A stretch of DNA of 18,879 nucleotides, from NCBI GenBank assembly GCA_036558265.1, contig DATBFY010000549.1:1-18879 (forward strand). Reading direction: 5' to 3'. The stretch comes from RYN-433 sp036558265. GTDB lineage: Bacteria; Planctomycetota; Phycisphaerae; Tepidisphaerales; Tepidisphaeraceae. Shown here piece after piece: positions 1-8,501 of the stretch; positions within the stretch are counted from its first letter, which is position 1, and each line of letters starts with the position of its first letter. The notes under the pieces were generated by a model that was given only the letters and a program-made list of their open reading frames with translations, was not told the origin of the DNA and did no database searches. Position numbers and translations under genes: made by a program.

Positions 1-42
1 CTACGGAACCGAAGGTTGAAGGTTCGAGTCCTTCAAGCTGCG
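1..42 (+). tRNA. tRNA-Arg(ACG), 3' part (5' half lies outside the window)
   Basis: The first 42 bases fit the 3' part of a tRNA. The anticodon loop CTACGGA is at 1-7, with U33 at base 2 and anticodon ACG at 3-5. It is followed by the 3' anticodon strand ACCGA (8-12), variable loop AGGTT (13-17), T stem GAAGG/CCTTC (18-22 and 30-34) closing the loop TTCGAGT (23-29), acceptor strand AAGCTGC (35-41) and discriminator G at 42. The order and the CTACGGA loop match bacterial tRNA-Arg(ACG) as I remember it. CCA is not encoded: the next bases are TTA, which form the stop codon of the convergent gene. The D arm and 5' acceptor strand would lie upstream, so pairing of the acceptor and anticodon stems cannot be verified here. 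Confidence 0.85.
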
Positions 43-3000
43 TTACCCCCCCCTTTTATTTTGGCGGCTTCTGCGAGAGGCTGCGCCGATCGCCATCAAT
101 ATCAGCATTCCGCAGGAGGGTTCGGGCACGTTGGCGGCTGCTGCCAGGGCGGCTCGCCAGTCGGCTGTGATCGACTCGGGGAGATCCGCCGGGGCGGGGC
201 TGATCGATGTGTTGTAGTGCTGCGCGAGCAGCACCAGGTCGTTGAAATCGACTTTTCCATCGTACGTGAAATCCCCGTGCTGCCACCAATTGTCGGTCGT
301 GGCTGATACATCCGTGTTGTAACTCTGCGCCAGCGCCACCAGGTCGTTGAAGTCGACGCCGGCGTCCACGTTGGCGTCGCCCGGCAGCGTGGCGATCAGC
401 GTCAGATCGGTGTTGGTGTAGATCGGGGCGTAAAGCAGCCCGTTGCCCGCATCCGTTCCGGTATAGGTCGTGAACATGCCGCTGCGGGACGCGAAGCTCA
501 TCACCTTGTAATGGTACAGGTTGGGTGAGACGAAGCCCGGGGCGTTGGAGATCGCCAGCGTGCCGGCGAGATTCGCGGCCGCCGCGACGGCGAGCTGATC
601 CTGATTCACTCCCGGCGTTCTGCCGCCGATCTGCACCTCCAGCGTCGTGTGCGCCCCGAACGAGGCCCGGCTCGCGGCCACGACGCCCGGACTGAATACC
701 GCGGGGCTCGCGGAAGCGCCGGGCGCAAATCGGCCGTTCTCGAAGAGGTTCACCGGGCCGTAGGTTCCCGTGCCGACCGCCTCGCCGTTGAAATGGACGT
801 TGGTCGTCCCGGTGACCGTGCCGTTGTTCACCAGCAACCCGCCGTTGAGCTCGATGCTCGTGCCTCCGACATTGATCGATCCACCGGGATTGACCGTCGT
901 CCTGCTCCCGCCCCCCAGCACGATGCTGCTGAACGAACCGGAGTTATCGACAAGGCCGCCACCGCCGACGGTCACCTGACCATCGCTCACGAAATCCCGG
1001 ACGTTCGCGACGCCGTTGACGATCAACCGGCCCGCGCTGGCATTGACGCCGTTGTTCAAGGCGAGCGACTGTCCGGCGGCGTTGGTCAACTGGCCGCCGT
1101 TGGTGAAGTTGGCGACGGACGCGGGCCCGGTCTGATTGATGATCGCGCTGCTCGCGGTGCTGACGCCGTTCAACGCCGTCTGACCTGTCAGGGCGAACGC
1201 GCCCGGCCCACGGATAAAGCCCCCGTTCACCGTCGCGCCGTCGAGCGTTACCGTCGCCGCGCTCGCGGCGGCGAGCGTGCCGAAATTGAGGTTGAACGTC
1301 CGTGCCGACGACGTGCTCCCCGAGTAACTCAGCGTCCCGCCGGCCGCGACGGTGATGACCGGATTGGAACCCAGCGCATTGTCATCCGCGGTCGCGACGC
1401 CGCCCGCATTGATCGTCAGGCCCGTGAACGCATTGCCGCTGTTGCCCAGGGTCAAGGTCCCCGGTCCGGTTTTCGTCAACGCGCCGGGACCGCTGATGGC
1501 GCCATTGGCGGTGAGCGTGGCGGCTGACGATTCGACGTCGATCGTGCCGCCGCCGGCCGCCAGGACCATCGGCTTGACCGTCGCCGCGCTGGCGCCGCCG
1601 TAAGCCAGGACGCCGCCGTCGAGCGTGAACGTGCCCGCGCCCAGGTTGCCCACGCCACCGTTGGAAGCGGCGTCGGTGACGCGGAACCGGCTGTTGACGA
1701 TCGTCAGCCGAGCGTTCGTCAGCGCGGCGCCGGCCGGGTCGGCGTTCTGGAACAGCGTGCCGCCGCCGGTGACGCGGTAGCCGAACGCGTTGCTCGTCGC
1801 CAGCGCCAGGCCATTGGTCAGCGTCACCCCCGGGGAGATGGCGATCGGCGTGTCGGACGTGTTGCCCGCACTGATCTTGGCCGTGCCGGCGGTCGGACCG
1901 AGCCAGGTCGAGTTGCCGGCGATGGTGAACCCCGGCGAGCCGGCGGGAAGGAAGACCGCGTTGTTTCCGGCGGCCGCGGAGTAGTCCACCGTCCCGCCGT
2001 TCGCGTCGGTCACGATCTGGTTGACGATCGTGGCGGTGGTGGTCCCGCCCGGCATCCGGAAGGTCCCGCCGCTGAGGGTGACGGTGCCGAACGTCTGGGT
2101 GACGGCCCTGGGCAGGTTGAACACGGCCCCCGCGTTGACGGTCGCGTTCGTGCCGGTCGGCAGGACACCGAAGTTACCCAACGACAGGGTGCCGGCCTGA
2201 ACCGTGACGGTGCCGGTGACGGTGTTGGCCGTGTTGATGAGCGTCAGCGTGCCGGTGCCATCCTTCACGAACCCGCCACTGCCGGAGACGACGCCGGAGA
2301 TCGAGTCGCTGTCGGTCCCGTTGTTGACGAAGCGGGTGCCACTGACGCTCACCGGGCGGGCCACGGTGATGCCGTCGGTGAGGAATTCCAGCCCGCCCGC
2401 CGCGGAGTTCGACACTTGGAGGATCAGCGCGTTGGCCGGGTTCCCCAGGCTGGCGTCGGAGTTGATGCCCAGCGTGCCGTCGCTGACGGTGACGTCCCCG
2501 GTGAACGTGTTCGCCGCGGTCAGGTTGAACCCGGACGAGTCGTCCGCGTTGCCGGTGAACCGGATCGGCGTGGTCAGACCCGGGGCAGAGTTGATCACCC
2601 CGGACAGCGTCACGCGGGAGTTGCTCAGCGTCGAACCCGTGCTGAAAACCGTCCCCGAGGCCCCGGGCGCGGCGAAGGCCGACAGGCGGATCGGCGGGAG
2701 GATCGTCCCGTTCTGGCCGCTCGGCAGCGCGACGGTGAACGTCTGCAAGTTGGCGCCGCTGCGGGCGTCGTTGAAGTTGATCGCGCTCGTCGAGTTCACC
2801 GGCGCCGTCCCCCCCGACACGATCAGGCTGCCGCGGTTCACGTTGACCGGGCCGGTCAGGCCGGTGTTGTTCCCCGACAGGAACAACGTTCCCGTCCCGG
2901 TCTTGGTCAGGCCGGCGGAGGACACGATCGGCGCGGTGATGGCGAACTGGCCGAAATTGTACTGGTGGACCAGGATCTCGCCCCCGCCCGGGGCGGTCAG

Positions 3001-5667
3001 CGTGCCGACGCCCGCGATCTGGCCCCCGCCGTTGCTGGGCGTGACGAGGATGCCGCCGGACTGGACGGTCAGCGTCCCGTTGAGCGTCAGCGTCGGCGCG
3101 GCGGTATTGAACCGCAGCGAGTTCACCGTGATCCCCGCCGGGCCGACGGTGGCCGACTGGGTCACGTCCGTATTGCTCGTGGGGGCGTAGTTGTTCGTGT
3201 CGTAGCCGGTAAAGCCGATGATGTTGAACGTCGGGCCGGCGCCGGAGGCGGTCGCCCAGGTGAAGCCGCCGCCGAACGTGGCGAACGCCGGGCCGGTGCC
3301 CAGCACGCCGTCGGCGGTCCCGGTCGTGGTCGTCGCGAAGAGGGCCAGCCCGCCGTTTCCGACGGGGAAGTCCGCCGTCGCCCCGGCCGACCGGGTGATC
3401 GCCCCGAAGGCGAACGTCATCGTCCCGCCGCCCGCCGATCCCGCCAGCACGTCCGTGTGGGCGCCGCCGCCCACCGTCGTGCCCCCGAAGTTGTTCTGGA
3501 TGACCGACGTGGTCGTATTCGCCACCAGGTTCAGCACCCCGCCGTTGAGCGCGAGCACCCCGCCGCCGTACTTGCTCGTCGCGTTGGCCGAGTAGTCCAG
3601 CTTGAGCGTGCCGCCGCTCAGCGTCAGCCCACCCAGCAGGTTGCTGCCATTGCCGCTGAGCACCAGTGCCCCCGTGCCCACCTTGACCAGCGGGCGGTTA
3701 CCGGCGGCCGAAGATACTGGGCCCGCGATCGTGTTGACGTCGGCGCCGTTGCTGATCACGCGCGTGGACGAGTTGATGATGATCGGGCGGTTGAGGGTGA
3801 CGCCGCCGTTCAGGAACTCCAGCCCGCCGGCGGTGCCGCTGAGCGTGTCCAAAATCAGGGTGTTGGACGGGTCGCCCAGCGCGCGGTCCGCGGTGATGCC
3901 CAGCGTCCCCTGGAACAGGTCCACGTCGCCGAGGAACGAGTTGCCCGCGTTGGTCAGGTTGAACCCGCTGGTATTACTCGCCGCCCCGGTAAACCGGATC
4001 GGCGTCGTCAGCCCTGGCGCGGAACTGATCACCCCCGCGAGCGTGACCCGCGAGCCCGTGTTGGCGGCGGTGCTGAACACCGTCCCGAAGAGGTTGCTGT
4101 CGGAGTTGGCGAACGCGGACAGCCGGATCGGCGGCGCGACCGTGCCGGCCGTGTTGTTCCCAAGGTCCACCGTGAACCGCTGGAGCGAGTTGCCGATCCG
4201 GGCGTCGTTGAAGTTGATGGCACTGGCCGAGTTGACGGCGGCCGTGGTCGTGACCGTCAGGCTGCCGCGGTTGACATTCACAGGCCCGGTCAGGAGCAGC
4301 GTGTTGTCCCCGCCCAGGGCCAGGGTTCCGGGGCCGGTCTTGGTCAGCCCCCCCGAGGAGATCAACTGCGAGTTGATGGTGAAGGTGGACGCGCTGTACT
4401 GGTGGACGAGCAGTTCGCCGGAACTCGGTGCGGTCAGAAATGCGCCGGTGATCGTGCCGCCGCCGGTCGCCGAGGGGGTGACGAGGATGCCGCCCGACTG
4501 GAGCGTGTCGACGCCGGTGAGGGTGAGCGTCACGGCCGGCGCGGTGTTGAACCGCAGCGAGTTGGCCGTGAAGCCGGCAGGGGTCGCCGACGTGGTCACG
4601 TCCACGTTCGTGTTCGGGGTGAAGGTGTTCGCCGTGTACCCGCCGGCGGACAGGCCGGCGATGTTGCCGCCCGAGGCCGTCGCCCAGGTCGTCCCGCCAC
4701 CGACCGTCGCGAACGCCGAGCTGGTCAGGGCGGCATTGGCGAGCAGGCCGTTGATATTGCCGTTGGACGTCGCGGCGGAGAACGCCGGCGACCCGGCCCC
4801 GCTGGACACGTCGAGGGTCGCCCCAGTCAGTCGGCCGATGCCGCCCAGGTTCAGCGTGATCGTGCCGCCACCGGCCGACGACGCGACCAGGTCGGTTTGC
4901 CCCGCCGAAACGGCCGTCCCGCCGGCGATCGTCTGCGTGATCGGCGTGGACGTGTTCGCCACCAGCGCCAGTTGCCCGCCAAGAAGGTTCAGGCTGCCGC
5001 CGGCGCCGAGTTTCGCCGCCGAGTTGGTCGAGTAATCCAATTGGAGCGTGCCGCCGTTGAGGGCCAGCACGCCGTTCAGGCTGACGCCGTTGCCCCCGAG
5101 GATGAGCGTCCCCTGCCCCGACTTGATCAGCCCCCCGGTGACCGTGTTGACTGACGAGGCGAACGAGCCGTTGATGCGCGTCACCCCGGTCCCGGTGAAC
5201 GTCAGCCCGGCGTGGTTGGCCGAGCCGATGACCCCGCCGATGTCCAGCGTCATGGTTGACGACGTGCTCAGGTTGCTGACCGTCGCCCCGCTGCCCGTGA
5301 ACACCAGGCTGCCCGCGGCGACGTTGGCCAGGTTGATCGTCTCCGGCCCCGTCACCGCCGTACCCACCGTGATGCCCCTTAACCCGCTCAGCGTGACCCC
5401 CGCGTTGGACGTGAGGCTGTAGCTGCCCGAAGGATTGGTGAACAACAGCGATTGCGCCTGAACGCTGGCCGAGATGTTGACGGCGCCGACATCCGTGCCG
5501 GTGAAGCTAGGGGTCGCCGTGGGAGAGTTCGGAATGACGGCCGGAGTCCAGTCCGCCGCCAAATTCCAATCGCTCCCCGGGCCGACCCAGGTCTGAGCTG
5601 GCGAGGGCAGGGCAAAGACCAGTGCCAGGCAGAAACTGGCCGCGAACCCGATAACGAAACGGCGCAT
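43..5667 (-). CDS. Giant secreted PATR beta-strand-repeat protein with dockerin-like EF-hands and PEP-CTERM tail
   Basis: An 1874-residue exported surface protein. Residues 1-25 are a signal peptide (MRRFVIGFAASF then a hydrophobic stretch ending PSPAQT). Almost all the rest is Gly/Thr/Asn/Ala-rich beta-helix-type sequence with six copies of the autotransporter-associated beta-strand motif (GLTKTGPGTLTL type; minus-strand copies near nt 5137, 4357, 3697, 2917, 2279 and 1480). Two dockerin-like EF-hand repeats start at about residues 1763 (GDANVDAGVDFNDL) and 1798 (GDFTYDGKVDFNDL), both with Asp at loop positions 1, 5, 9 and 12. VPEP at 1847-1850, a short hydrophobic stretch and RRSRQNKR form a PEP-CTERM exosortase-type sorting tail. 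The start is supported by GGGGAG (5674-5679) six bases before ATG. No outer-membrane autotransporter barrel is visible, so the PATR repeats here are probably part of an anchored passenger or adhesin-like protein. Ligand unknown. Confidence 0.9.
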   Translation of the reverse strand: MRRFVIGFAASFCLALVFALPSPAQTWVGPGSDWNLAADWTPAVIPNSPTATPSFTGTDVGAVNISASVQAQSLLFTNPSGSYSLTSNAGVTLSGLRGITVGTAVTGPETINLANVAAGSLVFTGSGATVSNLSTSSTMTLDIGGVIGSANHAGLTFTGTGVTRINGSFASSVNTVTGGLIKSGQGTLILGGNGVSLNGVLALNGGTLQLDYSTNSAAKLGAGGSLNLLGGQLALVANTSTPITQTIAGGTAVSAGQTDLVASSAGGGTITLNLGGIGRLTGATLDVSSGAGSPAFSAATSNGNINGLLANAALTSSAFATVGGGTTWATASGGNIAGLSAGGYTANTFTPNTNVDVTTSATPAGFTANSLRFNTAPAVTLTLTGVDTLQSGGILVTPSATGGGTITGAFLTAPSSGELLVHQYSASTFTINSQLISSGGLTKTGPGTLALGGDNTLLLTGPVNVNRGSLTVTTTAAVNSASAINFNDARIGNSLQRFTVDLGNNTAGTVAPPIRLSAFANSDSNLFGTVFSTAANTGSRVTLAGVISSAPGLTTPIRFTGAASNTSGFNLTNAGNSFLGDVDLFQGTLGITADRALGDPSNTLILDTLSGTAGGLEFLNGGVTLNRPIIINSSTRVISNGADVNTIAGPVSSAAGNRPLVKVGTGALVLSGNGSNLLGGLTLSGGTLKLDYSANATSKYGGGVLALNGGVLNLVANTTTSVIQNNFGGTTVGGGAHTDVLAGSAGGGTMTFAFGAITRSAGATADFPVGNGGLALFATTTTGTADGVLGTGPAFATFGGGFTWATASGAGPTFNIIGFTGYDTNNYAPTSNTDVTQSATVGPAGITVNSLRFNTAAPTLTLNGTLTVQSGGILVTPSNGGGQIAGVGTLTAPGGGEILVHQYNFGQFAITAPIVSSAGLTKTGTGTLFLSGNNTGLTGPVNVNRGSLIVSGGTAPVNSTSAINFNDARSGANLQTFTVALPSGQNGTILPPIRLSAFAAPGASGTVFSTGSTLSNSRVTLSGVINSAPGLTTPIRFTGNADDSSGFNLTAANTFTGDVTVSDGTLGINSDASLGNPANALILQVSNSAAGGLEFLTDGITVARPVSVSGTRFVNNGTDSDSISGVVSGSGGFVKDGTGTLTLINTANTVTGTVTVQAGTLSLGNFGVLPTGTNATVNAGAVFNLPRAVTQTFGTVTLSGGTFRMPGGTTTATIVNQIVTDANGGTVDYSAAAGNNAVFLPAGSPGFTIAGNSTWLGPTAGTAKISAGNTSDTPIAISPGVTLTNGLALATSNAFGYRVTGGGTLFQNADPAGAALTNARLTIVNSRFRVTDAASNGGVGNLGAGTFTLDGGVLAYGGASAATVKPMVLAAGGGTIDVESSAATLTANGAISGPGALTKTGPGTLTLGNSGNAFTGLTINAGGVATADDNALGSNPVITVAAGGTLSYSGSTSSARTFNLNFGTLAAASAATVTLDGATVNGGFIRGPGAFALTGQTALNGVSTASSAIINQTGPASVANFTNGGQLTNAAGQSLALNNGVNASAGRLIVNGVANVRDFVSDGQVTVGGGGLVDNSGSFSSIVLGGGSRTTVNPGGSINVGGTSIELNGGLLVNNGTVTGTTNVHFNGEAVGTGTYGPVNLFENGRFAPGASASPAVFSPGVVAASRASFGAHTTLEVQIGGRTPGVNQDQLAVAAAANLAGTLAISNAPGFVSPNLYHYKVMSFASRSGMFTTYTGTDAGNGLLYAPIYTNTDLTLIATLPGDANVDAGVDFNDLVALAQSYNTDVSATTDNWWQHGDFTYDGKVDFNDLVLLAQHYNTSISPAPADLPESITADWRAALAAAANVPEPSCGMLILMAIGAASRRSRQNKRGG
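2280..3697 (-). repeat. Internal tandem duplication, unit B (about 475 codons)
   Basis: Second copy of the duplication, about residues 657-1129. Landmarks match unit A: a PATR motif (RPLVKVGTGALVL), GGTLKLDYSANATSK, NSLRFNTAAP, ILVTPS, ILVHQY, a second PATR motif, GPVNVNRGSL, INFNDAR, PPIRLSAFA and APGLTTPIRFTG. Similarity is visible in DNA as well (compare 2760-2840 with 4200-4280), but the copies differ at many sites. This is therefore an old or relaxed duplication and not a recent exact repeat. The downstream part of the gene (residues beyond about 1130) does not follow the same landmark order. Confidence 0.8.
3698..5137 (-). repeat. Internal tandem duplication, unit A (about 480 codons)
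   Basis: First copy, in coding order, of a diverged tandem duplication inside the giant PATR gene, running from about residue 177 to 656. It opens with a PATR motif (GGLIKSGQGTLIL), followed in order by a segment with GGTLQLDYSTNSAAK, one with NSLRFNTAP, ILVTPS, LLVHQY, a second PATR motif, GPVNVNRGSL, INFNDAR, PPIRLSAFA and APGLTTPIRFTG. The same landmarks recur in the same order in unit B, offset by about 1440 bp. Boundaries were set at the PATR motif and are approximate. Confidence 0.8.
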
Positions 5668-5777
5668 TTCACTCTCCCCGAATACCGATTTGTACGCTCG
5701 TGGCGCGATCTGAACTCAGTCGGCGTGGCCTTGGGACGTGGGGCTCTGCATTCTCCAGAGGCTGGGAATAGGCTAAT

Positions 5778-5795
5778 CCGGGCAACCGCGCCCGG
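5778..5795. other. Inverted repeat in the divergent spacer
   Basis: CCGGGC (5778-5783) and GCCCGG (5790-5795) form a perfect 6-bp inverted repeat around AACCGC. It lies in the 226-bp spacer (5668-5893) between the giant minus-strand gene and the plus-strand jelly-roll gene. It could be an operator or merely a short GC palindrome; no regulator is encoded nearby. A second, imperfect pair of arms (TTGCCC at 5825-5830 and GGGCAA at 5856-5861) lies closer to the plus-strand start. Otherwise the spacer holds no gene that I can support. Confidence 0.3.
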
Positions 5796-5893
5796 CAAGC
5801 AAAATCGCGCCTGGACCGCCCACTTTGCCCCCTTCCTTGGCGACGGGCATCCAAAGGGCAACTTCGAACGATTCGTGTGTAATAGATTACGCC

Positions 5894-6919
5894 ATGATCT
5901 ACTCGAGACTCTTCCTCATCTTCGCCCAAGTTGCCCTGACGGCACCAACCGTCTTGGCGGCTGCACCGGCCACGTCACCTGCCAGCCCCGATCGCGGGGG
6001 GCTTGCCACCAAATACGTGGGTGACCGGGACATTGGGAAAGATCCCAAGGTCCTCTTCACCGAGACTTTCGAGGAGCCGACGCTCGCGGCCATGCAGAAG
6101 CGTTGGGAGAACGTAAGTCACCCGGAAATCATGTCGTTCGACGCCGACGTGCCCGATGGTGGCGGCGGAAAGCAGTCGCTGTTGATGACTCACGTCGGCG
6201 GCAAGGGCGACGGCGGCCATCTCTATCGCCGCCTGCCGCCGGGGCACGACCGGGTTTATGCCCGCTTCTACGTGAAGTTCGACCCGGACTGCGCGCCCAT
6301 CCACCATTTTGGGACCTGCGTCGGCGGCAACAATCCCGCGACGCCCTGGCCCATGGTCAGCGCCGGAAACCGGCCCGCAGGCGACAAGTCCTTCTGGACC
6401 GGCATCGAGCCGCAGGGCGATCGCTGGACCTGGGACTATTACACCTATTGGTGCGAGATGCGGGGCAGTCCCCCGCGCGGGCAGACCTGGGGCAACAGCT
6501 TCGTTCGCGATCCCGAGCTCAAGGTCGTGCGCGGCCGGTGGGTCTGCGTTGAAGTGATGGTGACGATGAACGACGTGGGCGACACCAACGGCGAAATGGC
6601 GCTCTGGATCGACGGAAAACCCGTGAACCATCTGGGCAAGGGATTTCCCAAGGGCAGATGGGTTTTCGACAAATTCGAGCCCGGGCGCGGCGGCGACAGC
6701 GTCCGCTGGAACGACAAGACCGGCGACCGGGAACACTTCGAGACCGCACCGGGCGGCAAGCCTTTCGAGGGCTTTCGCTGGCGCACCGCGAAAGAACTGA
6801 ATCTCAACTTCGTCTGGGCGTACCTTTACATCACCGGCGCCCCGCCCGGCCACGTCAGCAAGGTCTGGTTCGACGACATCGTTGTCGCCACCGAGTACAT
6901 CGGGCCGATCAAGAAGTGA
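5894..6919 (+). CDS. Secreted concanavalin-A-like jelly-roll protein, polysaccharide-lyase-like
   Basis: A 341-residue exported protein. The reading frame is open from a TTG at 5825, but the ATG at 5894 gives a clean signal peptide (MIYSRLFLIFAQVALTA, cleavage near LAAAP), so I start there. There is no Shine-Dalgarno. The mature part alternates beta-strand stretches typical of a LamG/polysaccharide-lyase jelly roll: HLYRRLPPG then YARFYVKFDP (122-131), IHHFGTCVGG (136-145), WDYYTYWCEM, WVCVEVMVTMND (216-227), MALWIDGK (235-242) and a last strand VWFDDIVVATEYIG (324-337). This resembles families of planctomycete secreted proteins related to PL14/PL20-type lyases, but I cannot identify catalytic residues, so lyase activity is an inference and a pure carbohydrate-binding role is possible. 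It is divergent from the giant gene and convergent with the CehA-like gene (33-bp gap). Confidence 0.8.
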   Translation: MIYSRLFLIFAQVALTAPTVLAAAPATSPASPDRGGLATKYVGDRDIGKDPKVLFTETFEEPTLAAMQKRWENVSHPEIMSFDADVPDGGGGKQSLLMTHVGGKGDGGHLYRRLPPGHDRVYARFYVKFDPDCAPIHHFGTCVGGNNPATPWPMVSAGNRPAGDKSFWTGIEPQGDRWTWDYYTYWCEMRGSPPRGQTWGNSFVRDPELKVVRGRWVCVEVMVTMNDVGDTNGEMALWIDGKPVNHLGKGFPKGRWVFDKFEPGRGGDSVRWNDKTGDREHFETAPGGKPFEGFRWRTAKELNLNFVWAYLYITGAPPGHVSKVWFDDIVVATEYIGPIKK

Positions 6920-6952
6920 CCGACTCGATCGCGCTTCAATCTACGATTTGGC

Positions 6953-8497
6953 CTACTCCGCGTTTGCCCGGTCCAGTCGCTCCTGCCAGAATCGTCTGGC
7001 CATTTCCTGGTGCTCCATGATTTGGCCGAGTTGATCGTCCGGCAGATCCTTTGCGCGGATCCGCTTCTCGCGCTCGGCGACCCAGTCTACAAAGAATTGC
7101 GCGGACGTTCGGCTGATCCGCGGCTTGCTTTCACCTGATTCGACGTAGAACGGACCGGTGGAGGCAAAGCGGAACGTGTTCCGATTGCCCGCAACCGCCC
7201 TGGCCAGGAACCAGCCGCCTTCCCGGAACGAGACGGCGGCCGCCCGCCGGTGTGACTGCGCATCGTCCAGGTTGATGACCTGATCCACCCGACCATTCTT
7301 GATGATCTCGATGCGCGGCACGGCGTCCTGGGAAATCAGGCGCAGGTCGAGCTGCAATTCCAGTGGCTTGTCTTGCCGGATTTGGAAGACGTGCCCCGGT
7401 AACTCCCCCTGGGCCGTGCACAGGAGCAGCGGCCCGTTCGTCACGAAACAGCGTCCCTCCTTGAGGCCCTGCCACCACTTGTCGTATTCGAGCTCGCCGT
7501 TCAGGTGGACGTACACGCGGTTGTATCCGACGGGATTGGCCAGCACGCCCGAAGCGCTCCCCGCCGACGGAGGAAGGCGCAACCCGCAGTTGAGGAGGTG
7601 ATAGTAGATCTCCTGGGACCACCAGCCGTTGCCCAGTGGCCCGGGGAGTCGGGTCGTGTCGCGTGGCTTGCCCCACGCCTCGTTGGCCATCATTCCCCCG
7701 TGCTGCATGTGGTTGTTGGCCAATCCGATCGAATCCATCTCGCCGCTGGCCAGCCATACGGGGACGTCCCACCAGAACGGTTTCTCGATGTCGATCCAGA
7801 CCTTCCGATCACGCCGACGAGCTTCTGCGACAAATTTCATCGGGGAGGGGTATTCGGCGGCGGCCGACATGATATCGATGGGCTTGTCGAGGTTGAAGTA
7901 GAGCAAGGCGCCGCCCTGGCGCTCGTCTTCACCGGCCATGACATGGTAGAAGCGCAAACCGTCGAAGCGGCGCAGCGGCGAGTCGGGGATCGGTTGATCC
8001 TTCCACAGGTTGGTTTTATTCCACCACGTGATCACCGGTGCGATGTCGAGATCCTCGGCCCGCATCAGCAGCGGCAGATCGTGGACGGGTCGATGGACGT
8101 GCAGGTCGCCGCAGAACCAGCCTTGCTTTCGGAGATCGGCGATGCGCTTCACCACGATCTTTATGGTCTGGCCGGGCCCCGGCTCGAGTTCGATCCGGCC
8201 GGAAACTCGCTGGTATTCGGGGCCGCGCTCGATCTGATACGTGTAGGGGCCGGGGGCCAATTCCAACGCCGCGCGCCCGTCACAGACGAAATGGTCTTTC
8301 CAAAACGGCAGGCCCGGCGACTGCTGTGGCTTGCCCGCGGCGTCGGCCAGATGAATCCGGCACGGCAGTGGCTGTCCCAACGCTTCACTGACCTGCAATT
8401 CGAGCGTGACGCGATCGGGCGCTGCTGCTGGCGCCGCCGCCGCTCCCGATGCCGAGGTGATACCGACCATCGCCAGCAAAACCGCCGGAATTCTCAT
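6953..8497 (-). CDS. Secreted CehA/McbA-family metallohydrolase (PHP-like)
   Basis: A 514-residue exported protein. Residues 1-24 are an Ala-rich signal peptide. Residues 28-118 form a beta-rich N-terminal domain (carboxypeptidase-regulatory or Ig-like in character). A PHP-type domain follows, with GWFCGDLHVHR at 126-136 (metal-binding His133 and His135), AEDLDIAPVITWWN (147-160) and ANNHMQH (260-266). SAGSASGVLANPVGYNRVYVH (starting at 311, 21 residues, split here as SAGSASGVLANP and VGYNRVYVH) stands where other PHP enzymes carry a Gly-Thr-Asp motif. CehA (carbaryl hydrolase) and McbA give the family its name, but most members have no known substrate; here phosphoester, carbamate or sugar-linked ester hydrolysis are all possible. 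The start at 8497 is chosen over 8545 because GGGAGG sits four bases upstream and the signal peptide begins there. Confidence 0.8.
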   Translation of the reverse strand: MRIPAVLLAMVGITSASGAAAAPAAAPDRVTLELQVSEALGQPLPCRIHLADAAGKPQQSPGLPFWKDHFVCDGRAALELAPGPYTYQIERGPEYQRVSGRIELEPGPGQTIKIVVKRIADLRKQGWFCGDLHVHRPVHDLPLLMRAEDLDIAPVITWWNKTNLWKDQPIPDSPLRRFDGLRFYHVMAGEDERQGGALLYFNLDKPIDIMSAAAEYPSPMKFVAEARRRDRKVWIDIEKPFWWDVPVWLASGEMDSIGLANNHMQHGGMMANEAWGKPRDTTRLPGPLGNGWWSQEIYYHLLNCGLRLPPSAGSASGVLANPVGYNRVYVHLNGELEYDKWWQGLKEGRCFVTNGPLLLCTAQGELPGHVFQIRQDKPLELQLDLRLISQDAVPRIEIIKNGRVDQVINLDDAQSHRRAAAVSFREGGWFLARAVAGNRNTFRFASTGPFYVESGESKPRISRTSAQFFVDWVAEREKRIRAKDLPDDQLGQIMEHQEMARRFWQERLDRANAE

Positions 8498-8501
8498 TAG
8501 G

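Noticed and set aside
1..45. The tRNA end as an integration (att) site of a mobile element
   Set aside because: No integrase, transposase or second copy of the tRNA 3' end was seen in the window; without flanking sequence it cannot be supported.
2204..5035. Plus-strand frames of 328 and 477 codons (2204-3190 and 3602-5035)
   Set aside because: Pro/Val/Leu-rich antisense shadows of the beta-strand repeats. Their apparent similarity to each other only mirrors the duplication on the other strand.
2416..5154. Plus-strand open frame of 912 codons inside the giant minus-strand gene
   Set aside because: Its translation is Arg/Gly/Ala/Val-rich with no domain, and it lies wholly antisense to a strongly supported gene with signal peptide, repeats and PEP-CTERM. 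It is the usual GC-rich shadow frame.
5975..6853. Minus-strand open frame of 292 codons opposite the jelly-roll gene
   Set aside because: No signal or motif; antisense to the supported exported protein.
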